From: Sanguibacter antarcticus
Lineage (GTDB): Bacteria; Actinomycetota; Actinomycetes; Actinomycetales; Cellulomonadaceae
Direction: 5' to 3'
Assembly (NCBI RefSeq): GCF_002564005.1
Contig: NZ_PDJG01000001.1
Span: 2,604,001 to 2,668,000 of the forward strand
Length of the DNA stretch: 64,000 bases
Part shown: positions 42,897-52,020 of the stretch, in pieces
Position numbering within the stretch: position 1 is the stretch's first letter
Layout: the number at the start of each line of letters is the position of its first letter
Position numbers and translations under genes: made by a program
Notes under the pieces: model-generated
What the model was told of the DNA's origin: nothing
The model's database searches: none
The model's input: the letters and a program-made list of their open reading frames with translations, nothing else

Positions 42897-43568
42897 ATGG
42901 CCGACGACGCACGCCTCTCCCCTGCTGCCCCGCGCTACGCGGTCCGGCCCGCCGACACCTCCGACCCTGCCGAGGTCGACCGTCTCTACGAGATCTGCCT
43001 GCGAACCGGCGACAGCGGCGAGGACGCGACCGACCGTGCCGTGCACCCACGGCTCATCGGCGACCTCTTCCTCGGTCCGTACCTCGCCTTCGAGCCCGAG
43101 CTCGCGTTCGTCCTCGTCGACGAGACCCGCACCGGTCCGGACGCCGTCGTCGGCTACGTCCTCGGCGTCCGCGACAGCGCAGCGTTCGACGCCACCGTCG
43201 TCCGCGACTGGCTGCCCGCCGTCCGCGAGCGCTACCCGCTCGCCCAGGCGCGCGACGCGTCGTTGCCTGTGGGGACGGTCGACGCGATGTTCATCGAGAT
43301 CCTTCACGACCACCACGGACCCGACCCGGCGTTCCTCGACCTGTACCCGGCGCACCTGCACGTCGACGTGCTGCCGCAGGCGCAGGGCGGCGGCAACGGC
43401 CGTGCTCTGCTCGAGACGCTCTTCGGTGTGCTGCGGGGGCTCGGTGTGCCCGGGGTGCACCTCGGCATGGCGGCGGGCAACGTCCGGGCGGGCGGGTTCT
43501 ATGCGCACCTCGGGTTCATGCAGCTTGCGGCGGACGAGAACGTCGTCCACGTGGGGCTGCGTCTGTGA
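42897..43568 (+). CDS. GNAT-family N-acetyltransferase
   Basis: 223-aa protein. YAVRPADTSDPAEVDRLYEI is the usual GNAT opening. The acetyl-CoA-binding motif A is HLHVDVLPQAQGGGNGRALL near residue 160, and the C-terminal GVPGVHLGMAAGNVRAGGFY and HLGF complete the fold, as in O-GlcNAcase-linked or bacterial GNATs. ATG 42897. Acceptor unknown. It stands alone. Confidence 0.88.
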   Translation: MADDARLSPAAPRYAVRPADTSDPAEVDRLYEICLRTGDSGEDATDRAVHPRLIGDLFLGPYLAFEPELAFVLVDETRTGPDAVVGYVLGVRDSAAFDATVVRDWLPAVRERYPLAQARDASLPVGTVDAMFIEILHDHHGPDPAFLDLYPAHLHVDVLPQAQGGGNGRALLETLFGVLRGLGVPGVHLGMAAGNVRAGGFYAHLGFMQLAADENVVHVGLRL

Positions 43569-43679
43569 CGCGAGGCACGTGCCCGGCGGGGGCGGGGGCG
43601 TCGGTCCCGTGAGGTGGCGCACCTGCTGCCCGGTAGGTTGAGCCCGGGGCATCTCGCCCCGTCCGTGTGAGGAGCCACC

Positions 43680-46600
43680 GTGCTTGTTCTTGATGACGTG
43701 CTGGTGTGCAGCGCGACCGACATCGCCCTGTCGGCGACGTGCGAGCTGGCGCTCCTCAGCGCGCTCGATCTGCGTCTGGGGCGGACGGCGGCACCAGCCG
43801 CGGTGGCGGGCGACGCGATGCTCGCGCGCACGGCGCACCTCGGCCTCGCGCACGAGAAGCGAGTGCTCCAGGACTACCTCGAGCGCTTCGGTCCGCACGA
43901 CCCGGCGACCGGCTCGCTGCACCCGGACCGTGGTGTCGCGGTCCTCGAGGACGAGCGGTGGGACACGGCCGAGGATCTTCGGGCGGCGCACGAGCGCACG
44001 GTCGCGCTGCTGCGCAGCGGTGTGGACGTCGTCTACCAGGGCACCGTGTTCGACGGTCGGTTCCTCGGTCGCCCGGACTTCCTCGTGCGTCACGCCGACG
44101 CGCGCTCGGTCCCGCGCACGTCGTCGTCCCACGCGTCGTACACGGTCGTCGACACGAAGCTGGCGCGCCACGCGAAGGTCACGGCGCTCCTGCAGGTGGC
44201 GGCGTACGCGGACCAGCTCGCGTCGGCCGGGATCGCGGTCGAGCCGCAGGTGCGTCTCGTCCTCGGCGACGGCAGCGCGTCGAGCCACGCGGTGGCAGAC
44301 ATCGTGCCGGTCTACCGCGAGCGCCGCGCACGGCTCGAGGCGATCCTCGACGAGCACCAGGGCGAGGACGGGCCTGTCGTCTGGGGCGACGAGCGGTACC
44401 TGGCGTGCGGTCGGTGCGACGTGTGCGCCGTCCATGTGGCGGCGCACCGCGACGTCTTGCTCGTCGCGGGCATGCGCACGACGCAGCGTGCGCGTCTTGC
44501 GGCGGCCGGGCTGCGGACCATCGACGATCTTGCGGCAAGCAGCGGCCCGGTCGCGGGGCTCGCCGAGCGCACGCTCCATGCGCTGCGCGAGCAGGCCCGG
44601 ATGCAGGTCGCGCAGGAGCACCGCCCCCTGCTGGCGAACGGGCAGCCGGACGTGCGGGCGGTCGTCGTCTCGACGGACGCGCTTGCCGCTCTCCCTGCTC
44701 CCGACCCGGGAGACCTCTTCTTCGACGTCGAGGGCGACCCGCTGTGGGCGGAGCGCGGCTCGGGCGACTGGGGGCTGGAGTACCTCTTCGGTGTCGTCGA
44801 GGCGGACGGCGCCGACGGGCCGGAGACGTTCCGGCCGTTCTGGGCGCACACGCGCGCCGAGGAGAAGCAGTCGCTCGTCGACTTCCTCGACTACGTGACG
44901 GCGCGACGCGCCGAGCATCCTGCGATGCACGTCTACCACTACGCCTCGTACGAGAAGACGGCCCTCGGGCGTCTCGTCGGGCGGCACGGTGTCGGGGACC
45001 GTCAGCTCGACGAGCTCGTGCGCGCGGGTGTTCTCGTCGACCTCTACGCGACGGTGCGCCAGAGCGTGCGGGTCTCCCAGCCGTCGTACTCGATCAAGAG
45101 GCTCGAGCCGCTCTACATGCGCGACGAGCAGCGCAATGACGCCCTCGACAACGCGGTCGACTCGATCGCTCAGTACGCGCTCGCGTGCGACCTGCGCGAC
45201 GCCGGTCGCACGGACGAGCACGACGCTGCGCTCGATCTCGTCGAGGAGTACAACCGGTACGACTGCGTGTCGACGCTGCGCCTGCGCGACTGGCTGCTCG
45301 AGCGCGCCGCCGAGGCAGGCGTGACGCCGAGCGCCCCCGCCCTCGCCGAGGACACGGTCGTCTCCGCCCGCTCGATGGACGAGGAGAACCTCGAGGAGGC
45401 CATCGCGTCCGAGGCTCTCGAGCTCCTCCATGCTGCAGGTGACGCGCCCCGCGACGACCGCACGCCGGACGAGCAGGGCCTCGCCATGCTCGCGGCCGCG
45501 CTCGGCTACCACCGCCGGGAGAACAAGCCCTTCTGGTGGGAGCACTTCGACCGCCTCACGGCGCCGTCCGACGAGTGGGCGCAGTCGCGCGACGTGCTCG
45601 TCGCCGACACCGTGTCCGTCACCCGTGACTGGTTCAAGGAGGGCAACCAGCGCTCGCTGCGCCGTGAGATCACGCTCGTCGGCGCGCTCGCCACGGGCAG
45701 CACCCTCGGGGCCGGGTCGAGCGTCTGGTGCATCTACGCCGCGCTGCTCCCTGCAGGCCTCGTCGCGCCCGCAGGCGCGGTCCGCCAGGTCACCGGGACC
45801 GCCACGGTGCTGCGCGTCGCCTCGGACGAGGCAGGGCGCGACGTCCTCGTCGTCGAAGAGGTCCTCAAGAAGGGCCTCGACCCGTACGACGAGGTGCCCA
45901 TGGCGATCGGCCCCGGCAGCCCGGTCCGCACCACGCCGCTCGAGAACGCGATCCGCGAGGTCGCGAGCAGCGTCCGCCGGTCCCTGTACCTCCCAGGCCG
46001 CTCGTTCCCGGCCCAGGCTGGGCTCGACATCCTCCGTCGGCTCCCGCCGCAGCTGCGCGACACCTCGGGCCCGGGCGGCAGCGCGACGGGTGCCCTTCCG
46101 GCTCCGCGCACGGGCAAGGGCGCGTACATCAGCGCCATCACCGACGCGGTCCGCGCGCTCGACCGCTCGTACGTCGCCGTCCAGGGCCCGCCCGGGACCG
46201 GCAAGACCTTCGTCGGCGCGCGCGTCATCGAGCGGCTCGTGCGCAGCGGGTGGCACATCGGCGTGGTCGCGCCGTCCCACGCCGTCGTGGAGAACCTCCT
46301 CGACACGATCGTCGAGGCGGGCGTGCCCGGCTATCGCGTAGGCAAGACTCCCCACGACCCCGGCGTCGAGCGCACGTGGACCGCGATCCCCGAGAAGAAG
46401 CAGGCGAAGTTCCTCGCCGAGCACCGCGACCACGGCTACGTCATCGGCGGCACGGCCTGGGACTTCACGAACACCGCCAAGGTCCCGCGCGAGAAGCTCG
46501 ACCTCCTCGTCGTCGACGAGGCCGGTCAGTTCTCGCTCGCCAACACGCTCGCCGCGTCCGTCTGCGCCCACAACCTCCTCCTGCTCGGCGACCCGCAGCA

Positions 46601-47333
46601 GCTCCCGCAGGTGACCCGGGGGACGCACCCTGAGCCTGTCGACCAGTCCGCTCTCGCCTGGGTGGCCGAAGGCCACGACGCGCTTCCCGCAGACCGCGGG
46701 TATTTCCTCGAGCGCACCTGGCGCCTGCACCCGGCGCTGTGCGCCCCGGTGTCCCGGCTCGCCTACGACGGCCGGCTCCTCTCCGAAGAGGCCACGACGA
46801 CGGCTCGCGACCTCGCCGGGGTCGCTCCCGGCGTGCGGACCGTCCTCGTCGAGCACCGCGGCAACGCCGTCCTCTCGGTCGAGGAGGCCGACGAGGTCGT
46901 GCGACAGGTCGCCGCCCTGGTCGGCACCCCGTGGTCAGACGGGACCACCGACGAGCCCGACGACGAGCGCGTGTACCGGCCTCTCGCCGACAGCGACGTC
47001 CTCGTCGTCGCCGCGTACAACGCGCAGCGCGCCCTCGTCGAGCGTTCCCTGCGAGCCGCCGGGTTCGCCGGCACCCGCGTCGGGACGGTCGACACGTTCC
47101 AGGGTCAGGAGGCGCCCGTGGTCATCATGACGATGGCCGCCTCGTCTGCCGAGGACGCTCCCCGCGGCACAGGTTTCCTCCTCTCGCGCAACCGCGTCAA
47201 CGTGGCGGTGTCCCGGGGCCAGTGGCTCGCGATCGTCGTGCGGTCTCCGTGGCTGACCGACCACCTCCCCTCGACGCCGGAGGGCCTGTGCGAGCTCGGG
47301 GCGTTCATCGGGCTGAGCGGCACGCAGGGCTGA
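43680..47333 (+). CDS. TM0106-type RecB-like nuclease fused to SF1 helicase
   Basis: 1217-aa protein with three parts. Residues 1-300 are a RecB-like PD-(D/E)XK nuclease (GRPDFLVRH, then VVDTKLARHAKVTALLQVAA as the D...K site) with a cysteine group CGRCDVC that may bind an iron-sulfur cluster. Residues 340-560 are an RNase H-like exonuclease domain (LFFDVEGDPLW, VYHYASYEKTAL, NRYDCVSTLRLRDWL). The C-terminal Upf1/Dna2-like helicase has VQGPPGTGKTFVGA (about 840), VVDEAGQFSLAN, GDPQQLPQV, TVDTFQGQEAPVVIMT and LLSRNRVNVAVSR. GTG 43680 follows GAGGAG. Role in DNA repair or defence is unproven. Confidence 0.9.
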   Translation: MLVLDDVLVCSATDIALSATCELALLSALDLRLGRTAAPAAVAGDAMLARTAHLGLAHEKRVLQDYLERFGPHDPATGSLHPDRGVAVLEDERWDTAEDLRAAHERTVALLRSGVDVVYQGTVFDGRFLGRPDFLVRHADARSVPRTSSSHASYTVVDTKLARHAKVTALLQVAAYADQLASAGIAVEPQVRLVLGDGSASSHAVADIVPVYRERRARLEAILDEHQGEDGPVVWGDERYLACGRCDVCAVHVAAHRDVLLVAGMRTTQRARLAAAGLRTIDDLAASSGPVAGLAERTLHALREQARMQVAQEHRPLLANGQPDVRAVVVSTDALAALPAPDPGDLFFDVEGDPLWAERGSGDWGLEYLFGVVEADGADGPETFRPFWAHTRAEEKQSLVDFLDYVTARRAEHPAMHVYHYASYEKTALGRLVGRHGVGDRQLDELVRAGVLVDLYATVRQSVRVSQPSYSIKRLEPLYMRDEQRNDALDNAVDSIAQYALACDLRDAGRTDEHDAALDLVEEYNRYDCVSTLRLRDWLLERAAEAGVTPSAPALAEDTVVSARSMDEENLEEAIASEALELLHAAGDAPRDDRTPDEQGLAMLAAALGYHRRENKPFWWEHFDRLTAPSDEWAQSRDVLVADTVSVTRDWFKEGNQRSLRREITLVGALATGSTLGAGSSVWCIYAALLPAGLVAPAGAVRQVTGTATVLRVASDEAGRDVLVVEEVLKKGLDPYDEVPMAIGPGSPVRTTPLENAIREVASSVRRSLYLPGRSFPAQAGLDILRRLPPQLRDTSGPGGSATGALPAPRTGKGAYISAITDAVRALDRSYVAVQGPPGTGKTFVGARVIERLVRSGWHIGVVAPSHAVVENLLDTIVEAGVPGYRVGKTPHDPGVERTWTAIPEKKQAKFLAEHRDHGYVIGGTAWDFTNTAKVPREKLDLLVVDEAGQFSLANTLAASVCAHNLLLLGDPQQLPQVTRGTHPEPVDQSALAWVAEGHDALPADRGYFLERTWRLHPALCAPVSRLAYDGRLLSEEATTTARDLAGVAPGVRTVLVEHRGNAVLSVEEADEVVRQVAALVGTPWSDGTTDEPDDERVYRPLADSDVLVVAAYNAQRALVERSLRAAGFAGTRVGTVDTFQGQEAPVVIMTMAASSAEDAPRGTGFLLSRNRVNVAVSRGQWLAIVVRSPWLTDHLPSTPEGLCELGAFIGLSGTQG

Positions 47334-47359
47334 CGCTCGCCCGGCCGGCCGGGCGAGCG
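47334..47359 (+). terminator. 26-bp perfect palindrome directly after the nuclease/helicase stop
   Basis: CGCTCGCCCGGCC followed by its exact complement begins at the base after TGA. It can form a stem-loop and is the likely transcription end. Confidence 0.75.
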
Positions 47360-47429
47360 AGCGGATGAAAAACGTGGTGATCGAGCGCACACGCTCGCCT
47401 CGAGAGACGATCCGTCCGATAGTCCACTC

Positions 47430-48143
47430 ATGACTACATCGAGCTCGGACGTCGTCGCCGACCGTCCAGACGTCAGGGTGGGTGGAGCACGCACCAGCTT
47501 CGACGCCGCGCACAGCCACGTCCTGCACGTCCTCAACACTCCGGAGGACCACGGCTCGTACCCGGCGTACGACGCCTACGAGGGCGGGCCCTCGGAGCGC
47601 CTCTCGTCGGCCGACCTGCTCGCGCCATGGTTCGTCGGAGCGCCTCTCGCCAGCATCGCGACGTACGACGCGCTCGTCGACAACCTCCCGTCGATCAACG
47701 CCGTGCTCAGCGCGATCCCGCTGGAGACGTCCCTCGTGGGCGCCACCTACGACGACCTGGGGAGCGTCCTCGACCTCTACGCGTTCCTCGACACCCACCC
47801 GATGCCCGGCGTGTCCCTGACCACGTTCTCGGCGCTCTTGCACCGCAAGCGCCCGCGCCTCGTCCCAGTCTTCGACAAGCACATCTCCTCCTGCTACCTC
47901 GACGTCGAGGGAGCACCGCTCAAGCGCGACGACCGACGCTCGTACGCTGCGTTCGCACAGCTGTGGCTCCGTGCCGTCCAGCGGGACCTCGACAGCCAGC
48001 TCGACACGTGGGCGGAGCTCACCACGCTCGTCCCGCTCGACGGCCCGCCGATCAGCGCGCTGCGCGCCATGCACATCGTCGGGTCCTCCATCGGCACGCC
48101 CTCGCCCGAGACCGGCATCCTCACCGAAGAGACCACCACCTGA
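47430..48143 (+). CDS. Hypothetical protein (DUF6308-like)
   Basis: 237-aa soluble protein. LLHRKRPRLVPVFDKHISSC near residue 136 is a conserved-looking basic segment seen in actinobacterial DUF6308 proteins; flanking helices resemble DNA-glycosylase-type helical domains, but no catalytic site is evident. ATG 47430. It lies between the nuclease/helicase and the cold-shock gene and is probably monocistronic. The family assignment is from memory of the pattern only. Confidence 0.6.
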   Translation: MTTSSSDVVADRPDVRVGGARTSFDAAHSHVLHVLNTPEDHGSYPAYDAYEGGPSERLSSADLLAPWFVGAPLASIATYDALVDNLPSINAVLSAIPLETSLVGATYDDLGSVLDLYAFLDTHPMPGVSLTTFSALLHRKRPRLVPVFDKHISSCYLDVEGAPLKRDDRRSYAAFAQLWLRAVQRDLDSQLDTWAELTTLVPLDGPPISALRAMHIVGSSIGTPSPETGILTEETTT

Positions 48144-48151
48144 CACTGCCA

Positions 48152-48328
48152 CTAGCCACGACGGCCCGAGGTGTGTAGTCTCGGGACAGAAGTTGCTGTG
48201 CATCTCATGTCTTTGCCGCATCCGGGCCAATGCCCGCGGATCTTGTTCTTCAAGAGTTGACGACGGAACACCGTGACGAACGCCTCCGACACGCGGAGCC
48301 GTTGTGATCACTCTTGAAGGAGTATCAA
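48152..48328 (+). promoter_or_regulatory. Promoter and 139-nt leader of first cold-shock gene
   Basis: CTAGCCAC (48152-48159, -35 area) and TAGTCT (48176-48181, -10) precede AAGTTGCTGTGCATC, which starts 139 bases before the ATG. The same parts occur at equal spacing before the second cold-shock gene. TTCAAGAGT (48249-48257) is fully complementary to ACTCTTGAA (48310-48318), which overlaps the AAGGAG ribosome binding site. A temperature-dependent fold that frees the site in the cold is likely. Confidence 0.65.
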
Positions 48329-48532
48329 ATGACTGTTGGAACCGTGAAGTGGTTCAACGCCGAAAAGGGCTTCGGCTTCATCGCACCTGAGGACGGCTCG
48401 GCCGACGTGTTCGCGCACTACTCCGCGATCTCGTCCAGCGGATACCGCTCCCTCGACGAGAACCAGAAGGTCGAGTTCGACGTCACGCAGGGCCCGAAGG
48501 GCCCGCAGGCTGAGAACATCCGCCCCCTCTGA
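48329..48532 (+). CDS. cspA: Cold-shock protein, CspA family (copy 1)
   Basis: 67-aa single-stranded nucleic-acid-binding protein. RNP1 KGFGFIAP and RNP2 VFAHYSAI are present in the five-strand barrel; the sequence begins [18 protein letters not shown]. It acts as an RNA chaperone that melts mRNA structure. ATG 48329 has AAGGAG six bases upstream. It is nearly identical to the gene at 51727 (differences mainly at residues 2-3, 39, 56 and 67) and shares its leader. A strong terminator follows. Confidence 0.95.
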   Translation: MTVGTVKWFNAEKGFGFIAPEDGSADVFAHYSAISSSGYRSLDENQKVEFDVTQGPKGPQAENIRPL

Positions 48533-48596
48533 TTCTGGTGCCCTGACCTGGGCAGTCTGAGTAGTCGGACGCCAGGACAGCTACCAAGATCTCTAC

Positions 48597-48627
48597 GAAT
48601 GCCCCGGGACTCGTTCCCGGGGCATTC
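48597..48627 (+). terminator. Terminator of first cold-shock gene
   Basis: GAATGCCCCGGGA (48597-48609), loop CTCGT and TCCCGGGGCATTC (48615-48627) pair perfectly over 13 bp, 64 bp after the stop. Confidence 0.85.
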
Positions 48628-48747
48628 GTGTATCCAGACCTGCTGGGACAGCCGCGTCGCCGACCACGCCCGAGCTCGAGCGGAACTCACCGGTCGGCGG
48701 CCCCCGAGAACGACCTCTTGCGCTCACCCACTCCCCTCGGAGCCCCC

Positions 48748-49836
48748 ATGAGCGCGACGCTCACCCTGCCCGACCCTTCAGTTCCTCCCGAGTCGCCTCG
48801 CGTCCGCGCGGTCACCGACTTCGCCGAGATCTCACGACGCATCCAGGACGCCGGCCTCATGCGCCGCCGCTACGCGTACTACTGGGCCAAGCTCGTCGGC
48901 ATGGTCGTCGTGTGGGCAGCGCTCATCACCGCGTTCGTCCTCGTCGGCGACTCCTGGTGGCAGCTCGCCACCGCCGTCGTCGCAGCCGTCGTCATGACGC
49001 AGACCGCTTTCCTCGGCCACGACGCCGCGCACCGCCAGATGTTCGTGTCCGGCAAGTGGAACGAGTGGACGTCGCTCGTCGTCGCGAACCTCTTCGTCGG
49101 GCTCAGCTACGGCTGGTGGCAGCACAAGCACACCAGGCACCACGGCAACCCGAACAAGGAAGACGTCGACCCAGACATCGACCTGCCGGTCCTCGCGTTC
49201 ACCGCGACCCAGGCCGCCTCGCGCCGCAACCCGTTCACACGCTGGTTCGCCGCGCACCAGGGCTACTTCTTCTTCCCCCTGCTGCTGCTCGAAGGCATCG
49301 ACCTGCACTACCAGGGCCTCAAGCGCGTCTTCGGTCGCGAGCCCATCGCCCGCCGCGGCGTCGAGATCCTCTTCCTCGGCACCCGCCTCGTCGGCTACGT
49401 CGTCCTCGTCTTCGCGGTGCTCTCCCCGGTCAAGGCCGTCGTCTTCATCGCCCTGCACCTTGCACTCTTCGGCCTGTACATGGGCGGCTCGTTCGCACCG
49501 AACCACAAGGGCATGCCCATCGTGCCGAAGGACCTCAAGATCGACTTCCTGCGTCGTCAGGTGCTCATGAGCCGCAACGTCACCGGCGGACGCTTCGTCG
49601 ACGTCGCGCTCGGCGGGCTCAACTACCAGATCGAGCACCACCTCTTCCCGAGCATGCCGCGCATCAGCCTGCGTCGGGCGCAGCCGATCATCGCCGCGTT
49701 CTGCGCCGAGAAGGACGTCAAGTACACCCAGACGACGCTCTTCACGTCCTACGGCATCGTCATCCGCTATCTCAACGAGGTCGGCCTCGGCGCTCGGGAC
49801 AACTTCACCTGCCCGCTGGTGCAGTCCTACCGCTGA
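48748..49836 (+). CDS. Membrane fatty acid desaturase
   Basis: 362-aa di-iron desaturase. Three histidine boxes are visible: GHDAAHRQM (about 90), WQHKHTRHHGNPN (about 126) and QIEHHLFPSMPR (about 293). Four hydrophobic segments lie between them. It introduces a double bond into acyl chains of membrane lipids. ATG 48748 lies behind CGGAG. It directly follows a cold-shock gene, and lowering membrane melting is a known cold response, so co-regulation by temperature is plausible though a terminator separates them. Confidence 0.93.
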   Translation: MSATLTLPDPSVPPESPRVRAVTDFAEISRRIQDAGLMRRRYAYYWAKLVGMVVVWAALITAFVLVGDSWWQLATAVVAAVVMTQTAFLGHDAAHRQMFVSGKWNEWTSLVVANLFVGLSYGWWQHKHTRHHGNPNKEDVDPDIDLPVLAFTATQAASRRNPFTRWFAAHQGYFFFPLLLLEGIDLHYQGLKRVFGREPIARRGVEILFLGTRLVGYVVLVFAVLSPVKAVVFIALHLALFGLYMGGSFAPNHKGMPIVPKDLKIDFLRRQVLMSRNVTGGRFVDVALGGLNYQIEHHLFPSMPRISLRRAQPIIAAFCAEKDVKYTQTTLFTSYGIVIRYLNEVGLGARDNFTCPLVQSYR

Positions 49837-49965
49837 CGCAGACCTGTCGCGGATCCTCACGCCTTCTTCGCTGCCCCGGCGCGTGGCGCGCTCCCGGACG
49901 GGCTAGCCTCAGAGCGAGGACGCAAACCGCGAAGCCGCACCACCAGCGGCGCAAGGAGCCGCACT

Positions 49966-51510
49966 GTGAGCAGCACGGACAACCCCACGCCCACCCGCAC
50001 CGTGAGCACCCAGGTCGACGTCGGCCAGGGCCGGGTCCGGGGGACCATCACCGCGAGCGGGCTGCGTGCGTTCCGCGGCATCCCGTACGCGGCCCCGCCC
50101 GTGGGCAACCTCCGCTTCCGCGCTCCTCAGGGACCGGTCCCCTGGACCGGTACCCGCAACGCCATGCACCACGGACCGGTCGCACCGCAGCGCGTCACCC
50201 AAGGGTTCTCCGCCGCCGGGCCGGAGACCGAGCAGTCCGAGGACTGCCTCACCCTGAGCATCCTCGCTCCGCAGCCGGGGCCCGACGACGCGCCGCGCCC
50301 CGTCCTCGTCTGGTTCCACGGTGGCGCGTTCAGCCGCGGCGCCGGATCAGCACCCGCCTACGCAGCCGACACCCTGGTCGCTCGCGGAGACATCGTGGTC
50401 GTCACAGTGAACTACCGCCTCGGTGCGCTCGGCTTCCTCGACTTCTCGCAGTACTCGACCCCGCGGCGGACGTTCGAGTCCAACCTCGGCCTGCGTGACC
50501 AGGTCGCTGCGCTCGAGTGGGTCCGGGACAACATCGCCGTGTTCGGCGGCGACCCGTCGCAGGTGACGATCGCCGGGCAGTCCTCCGGCGGCGCGGCAGT
50601 GACCACCCTCATGTGCGTCCCGTCAGCCCGTGGCCTCTTTCACCGGGCGATCGCCCAGAGCCCGACCCTCGCTGCGGCCTACAGCCCGGAGCGGGCAGCC
50701 GGCTGGGCACGCGACTTCATCAACTGGTTGCACACCACGGAGAGCCTCGCTGTGGACGCCCTGCTCAGCGCGTCACCGAAGGAGCTCGTCAACGCCGGCG
50801 CACGCCTGGCAGCCCTCGTCCCCGTCGAGACGCCTGGCGCGCTGTGCATGAGCCCCGTCGTCGACGGCGACTTCCTGCCGGAGCACCCGCTCGACGCGTT
50901 CGCGGGCGGCCGCTCCGCGCCCGTGCCGTTCCTCGTCGGCTCGACCAAGCACGAGGGCATCGTCTTCGCCAGGCCCGGTACGTCAGACGTCCCGATCACG
51001 CCCGAGGCGATCAACCTCATGTTCGAGATCACCGACCCGGGCGCACAGCTCCAGGTGCTCTCCGCCTATCCGGGGTACCCGAGCGCGCGCGCACGGGCCC
51101 AGCTCGGAGGGGACGCGACGTTCTGGGTACCTGCCGTCGAGGCGGCCCAGGCGCACGCGACCCGCTCGCCGACGTTCGTGTACCGCTACGACTTCATGAC
51201 GCCAGCGCTCAACCTGGCGGGGCAGGGCGGCGGGCACGGCACGGACCTCGTGCCGGTGTTCGGCCTCCTCGACTCGGCTCGCGGACGAGGCATGACGTGG
51301 CTCGGCGGGCGCGAGGAGCTGGCCGCCGTCAGCGACCGGATGCAAGAGAGCTGGTTGTCGTTCGTCCGCACCGGCGCTCCTGTCGCAGGGTGGCCTTCCT
51401 ACGATGCCGACGACCGTCCGACGATGATCTTCGACGCCCGCGACAGGGTCATCAGCGACCCGGGCCGAGAGCGCCGACGCGCCTGGGACGGCGTCGCGGG
51501 CTACCGCTGA
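49966..51510 (+). CDS. Type B carboxylesterase
   Basis: 514-aa alpha/beta-hydrolase. The nucleophile elbow is GQSSGG (Ser, about 207), the oxyanion region FHGGAFSRGAG (about 115), the acid residue probably in TKHEGIVF (about 327) and the His in GGGHGTDLVPVFG (about 425). SEDCLTLSIL is the family signature near residue 91. GTG 49966 follows AAGGAG. No signal peptide, so cytosolic; the substrate may be a short-chain or p-nitrobenzyl-type ester. It stands between desaturase and the second cold-shock gene. Confidence 0.92.
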   Translation: MSSTDNPTPTRTVSTQVDVGQGRVRGTITASGLRAFRGIPYAAPPVGNLRFRAPQGPVPWTGTRNAMHHGPVAPQRVTQGFSAAGPETEQSEDCLTLSILAPQPGPDDAPRPVLVWFHGGAFSRGAGSAPAYAADTLVARGDIVVVTVNYRLGALGFLDFSQYSTPRRTFESNLGLRDQVAALEWVRDNIAVFGGDPSQVTIAGQSSGGAAVTTLMCVPSARGLFHRAIAQSPTLAAAYSPERAAGWARDFINWLHTTESLAVDALLSASPKELVNAGARLAALVPVETPGALCMSPVVDGDFLPEHPLDAFAGGRSAPVPFLVGSTKHEGIVFARPGTSDVPITPEAINLMFEITDPGAQLQVLSAYPGYPSARARAQLGGDATFWVPAVEAAQAHATRSPTFVYRYDFMTPALNLAGQGGGHGTDLVPVFGLLDSARGRGMTWLGGREELAAVSDRMQESWLSFVRTGAPVAGWPSYDADDRPTMIFDARDRVISDPGRERRRAWDGVAGYR

Positions 51511-51548
51511 GACCGGTCGATCTCGGACACCCGGATTTCACGGCGTGT

Positions 51549-51726
51549 CTAGCGACAACACCAGCGATGTGGCTAGAGTAAGTGGTGAAGTTGCAGTGCA
51601 TCGCACGTCTTACCTGCACCGACGCGAGTCGGGGTAGTTCTTGGTCCTCAGGAGTGGACGACGCGCGCCGTGACGAGCGGCCTCCGCAGGGGAGGTCGTC
51701 TTACACGCTCTTGAAGGAGTATGAAG
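51549..51726 (+). promoter_or_regulatory. Promoter and 139-nt leader of second cold-shock gene
   Basis: CTAGCGAC (51549-51556), TAGAGT (51574-51579) and AAGTTGCAGTGCATC (from 51588) match the first cold-shock leader in sequence and spacing; from AAGTTGC to ATG is again exactly 139 bases. The last part, CTCTTGAAGGAGTAT, is identical. The internal anti-SD match of copy 1 is less perfect here. Confidence 0.65.
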
Positions 51727-51930
51727 ATGGCAGTTGGTACCGTGAAGTGGTTCAACGCAGAGAAGGGGTTCGGCTTCATCGCCCCCGAAGACGGCAGCGC
51801 TGACGTGTTCGCCCACTACTCTGCGATCCAGAGCTCGGGCTACCGCTCGCTCGACGAGAACCAGAAGGTCGAGTTCGACATCACGCAGGGCCCCAAGGGC
51901 CCGCAGGCGGAGAACATCCGCCCGATCTGA
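51727..51930 (+). CDS. cspA: Cold-shock protein, CspA family (copy 2)
   Basis: 67-aa cold-shock protein with the same RNP motifs ([16 protein letters not shown]) as copy 1 and only a few substitutions. ATG 51727 is chosen over ATG 51721 because it aligns with the start of copy 1 and gives the same ribosome binding site spacing. It is a recent or gene-converted duplicate, 3.4 kb from copy 1. A terminator follows. Confidence 0.95.
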   Translation: MAVGTVKWFNAEKGFGFIAPEDGSADVFAHYSAIQSSGYRSLDENQKVEFDITQGPKGPQAENIRPI

Positions 51931-51959
51931 TCTCGCACCAGCGTCGATCCGATTCTTGC

Positions 51960-51989
51960 GAAGGCCCCGGTCGGGAGACCGGGGCCTTC
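51960..51989 (+). terminator. Terminator of second cold-shock gene
   Basis: GAAGGCCCCGGT, loop CGGGAG, ACCGGGGCCTTC: perfect 12-bp stem, 29 bp after the stop. Also placed to stop the minus-strand SDR transcript. Confidence 0.85.
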
Positions 51990-52020
51990 GTCGTCCCCGA
52001 ACGGTGAAGACCTGGCCCGC

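Noticed and set aside
42819..46856. 1345-codon minus-strand frame opposite the nuclease/helicase
   Set aside because: Shadow of third-position G/C bias; no hydrophobic core and no motif, and it spans three real plus-strand genes and their gaps.
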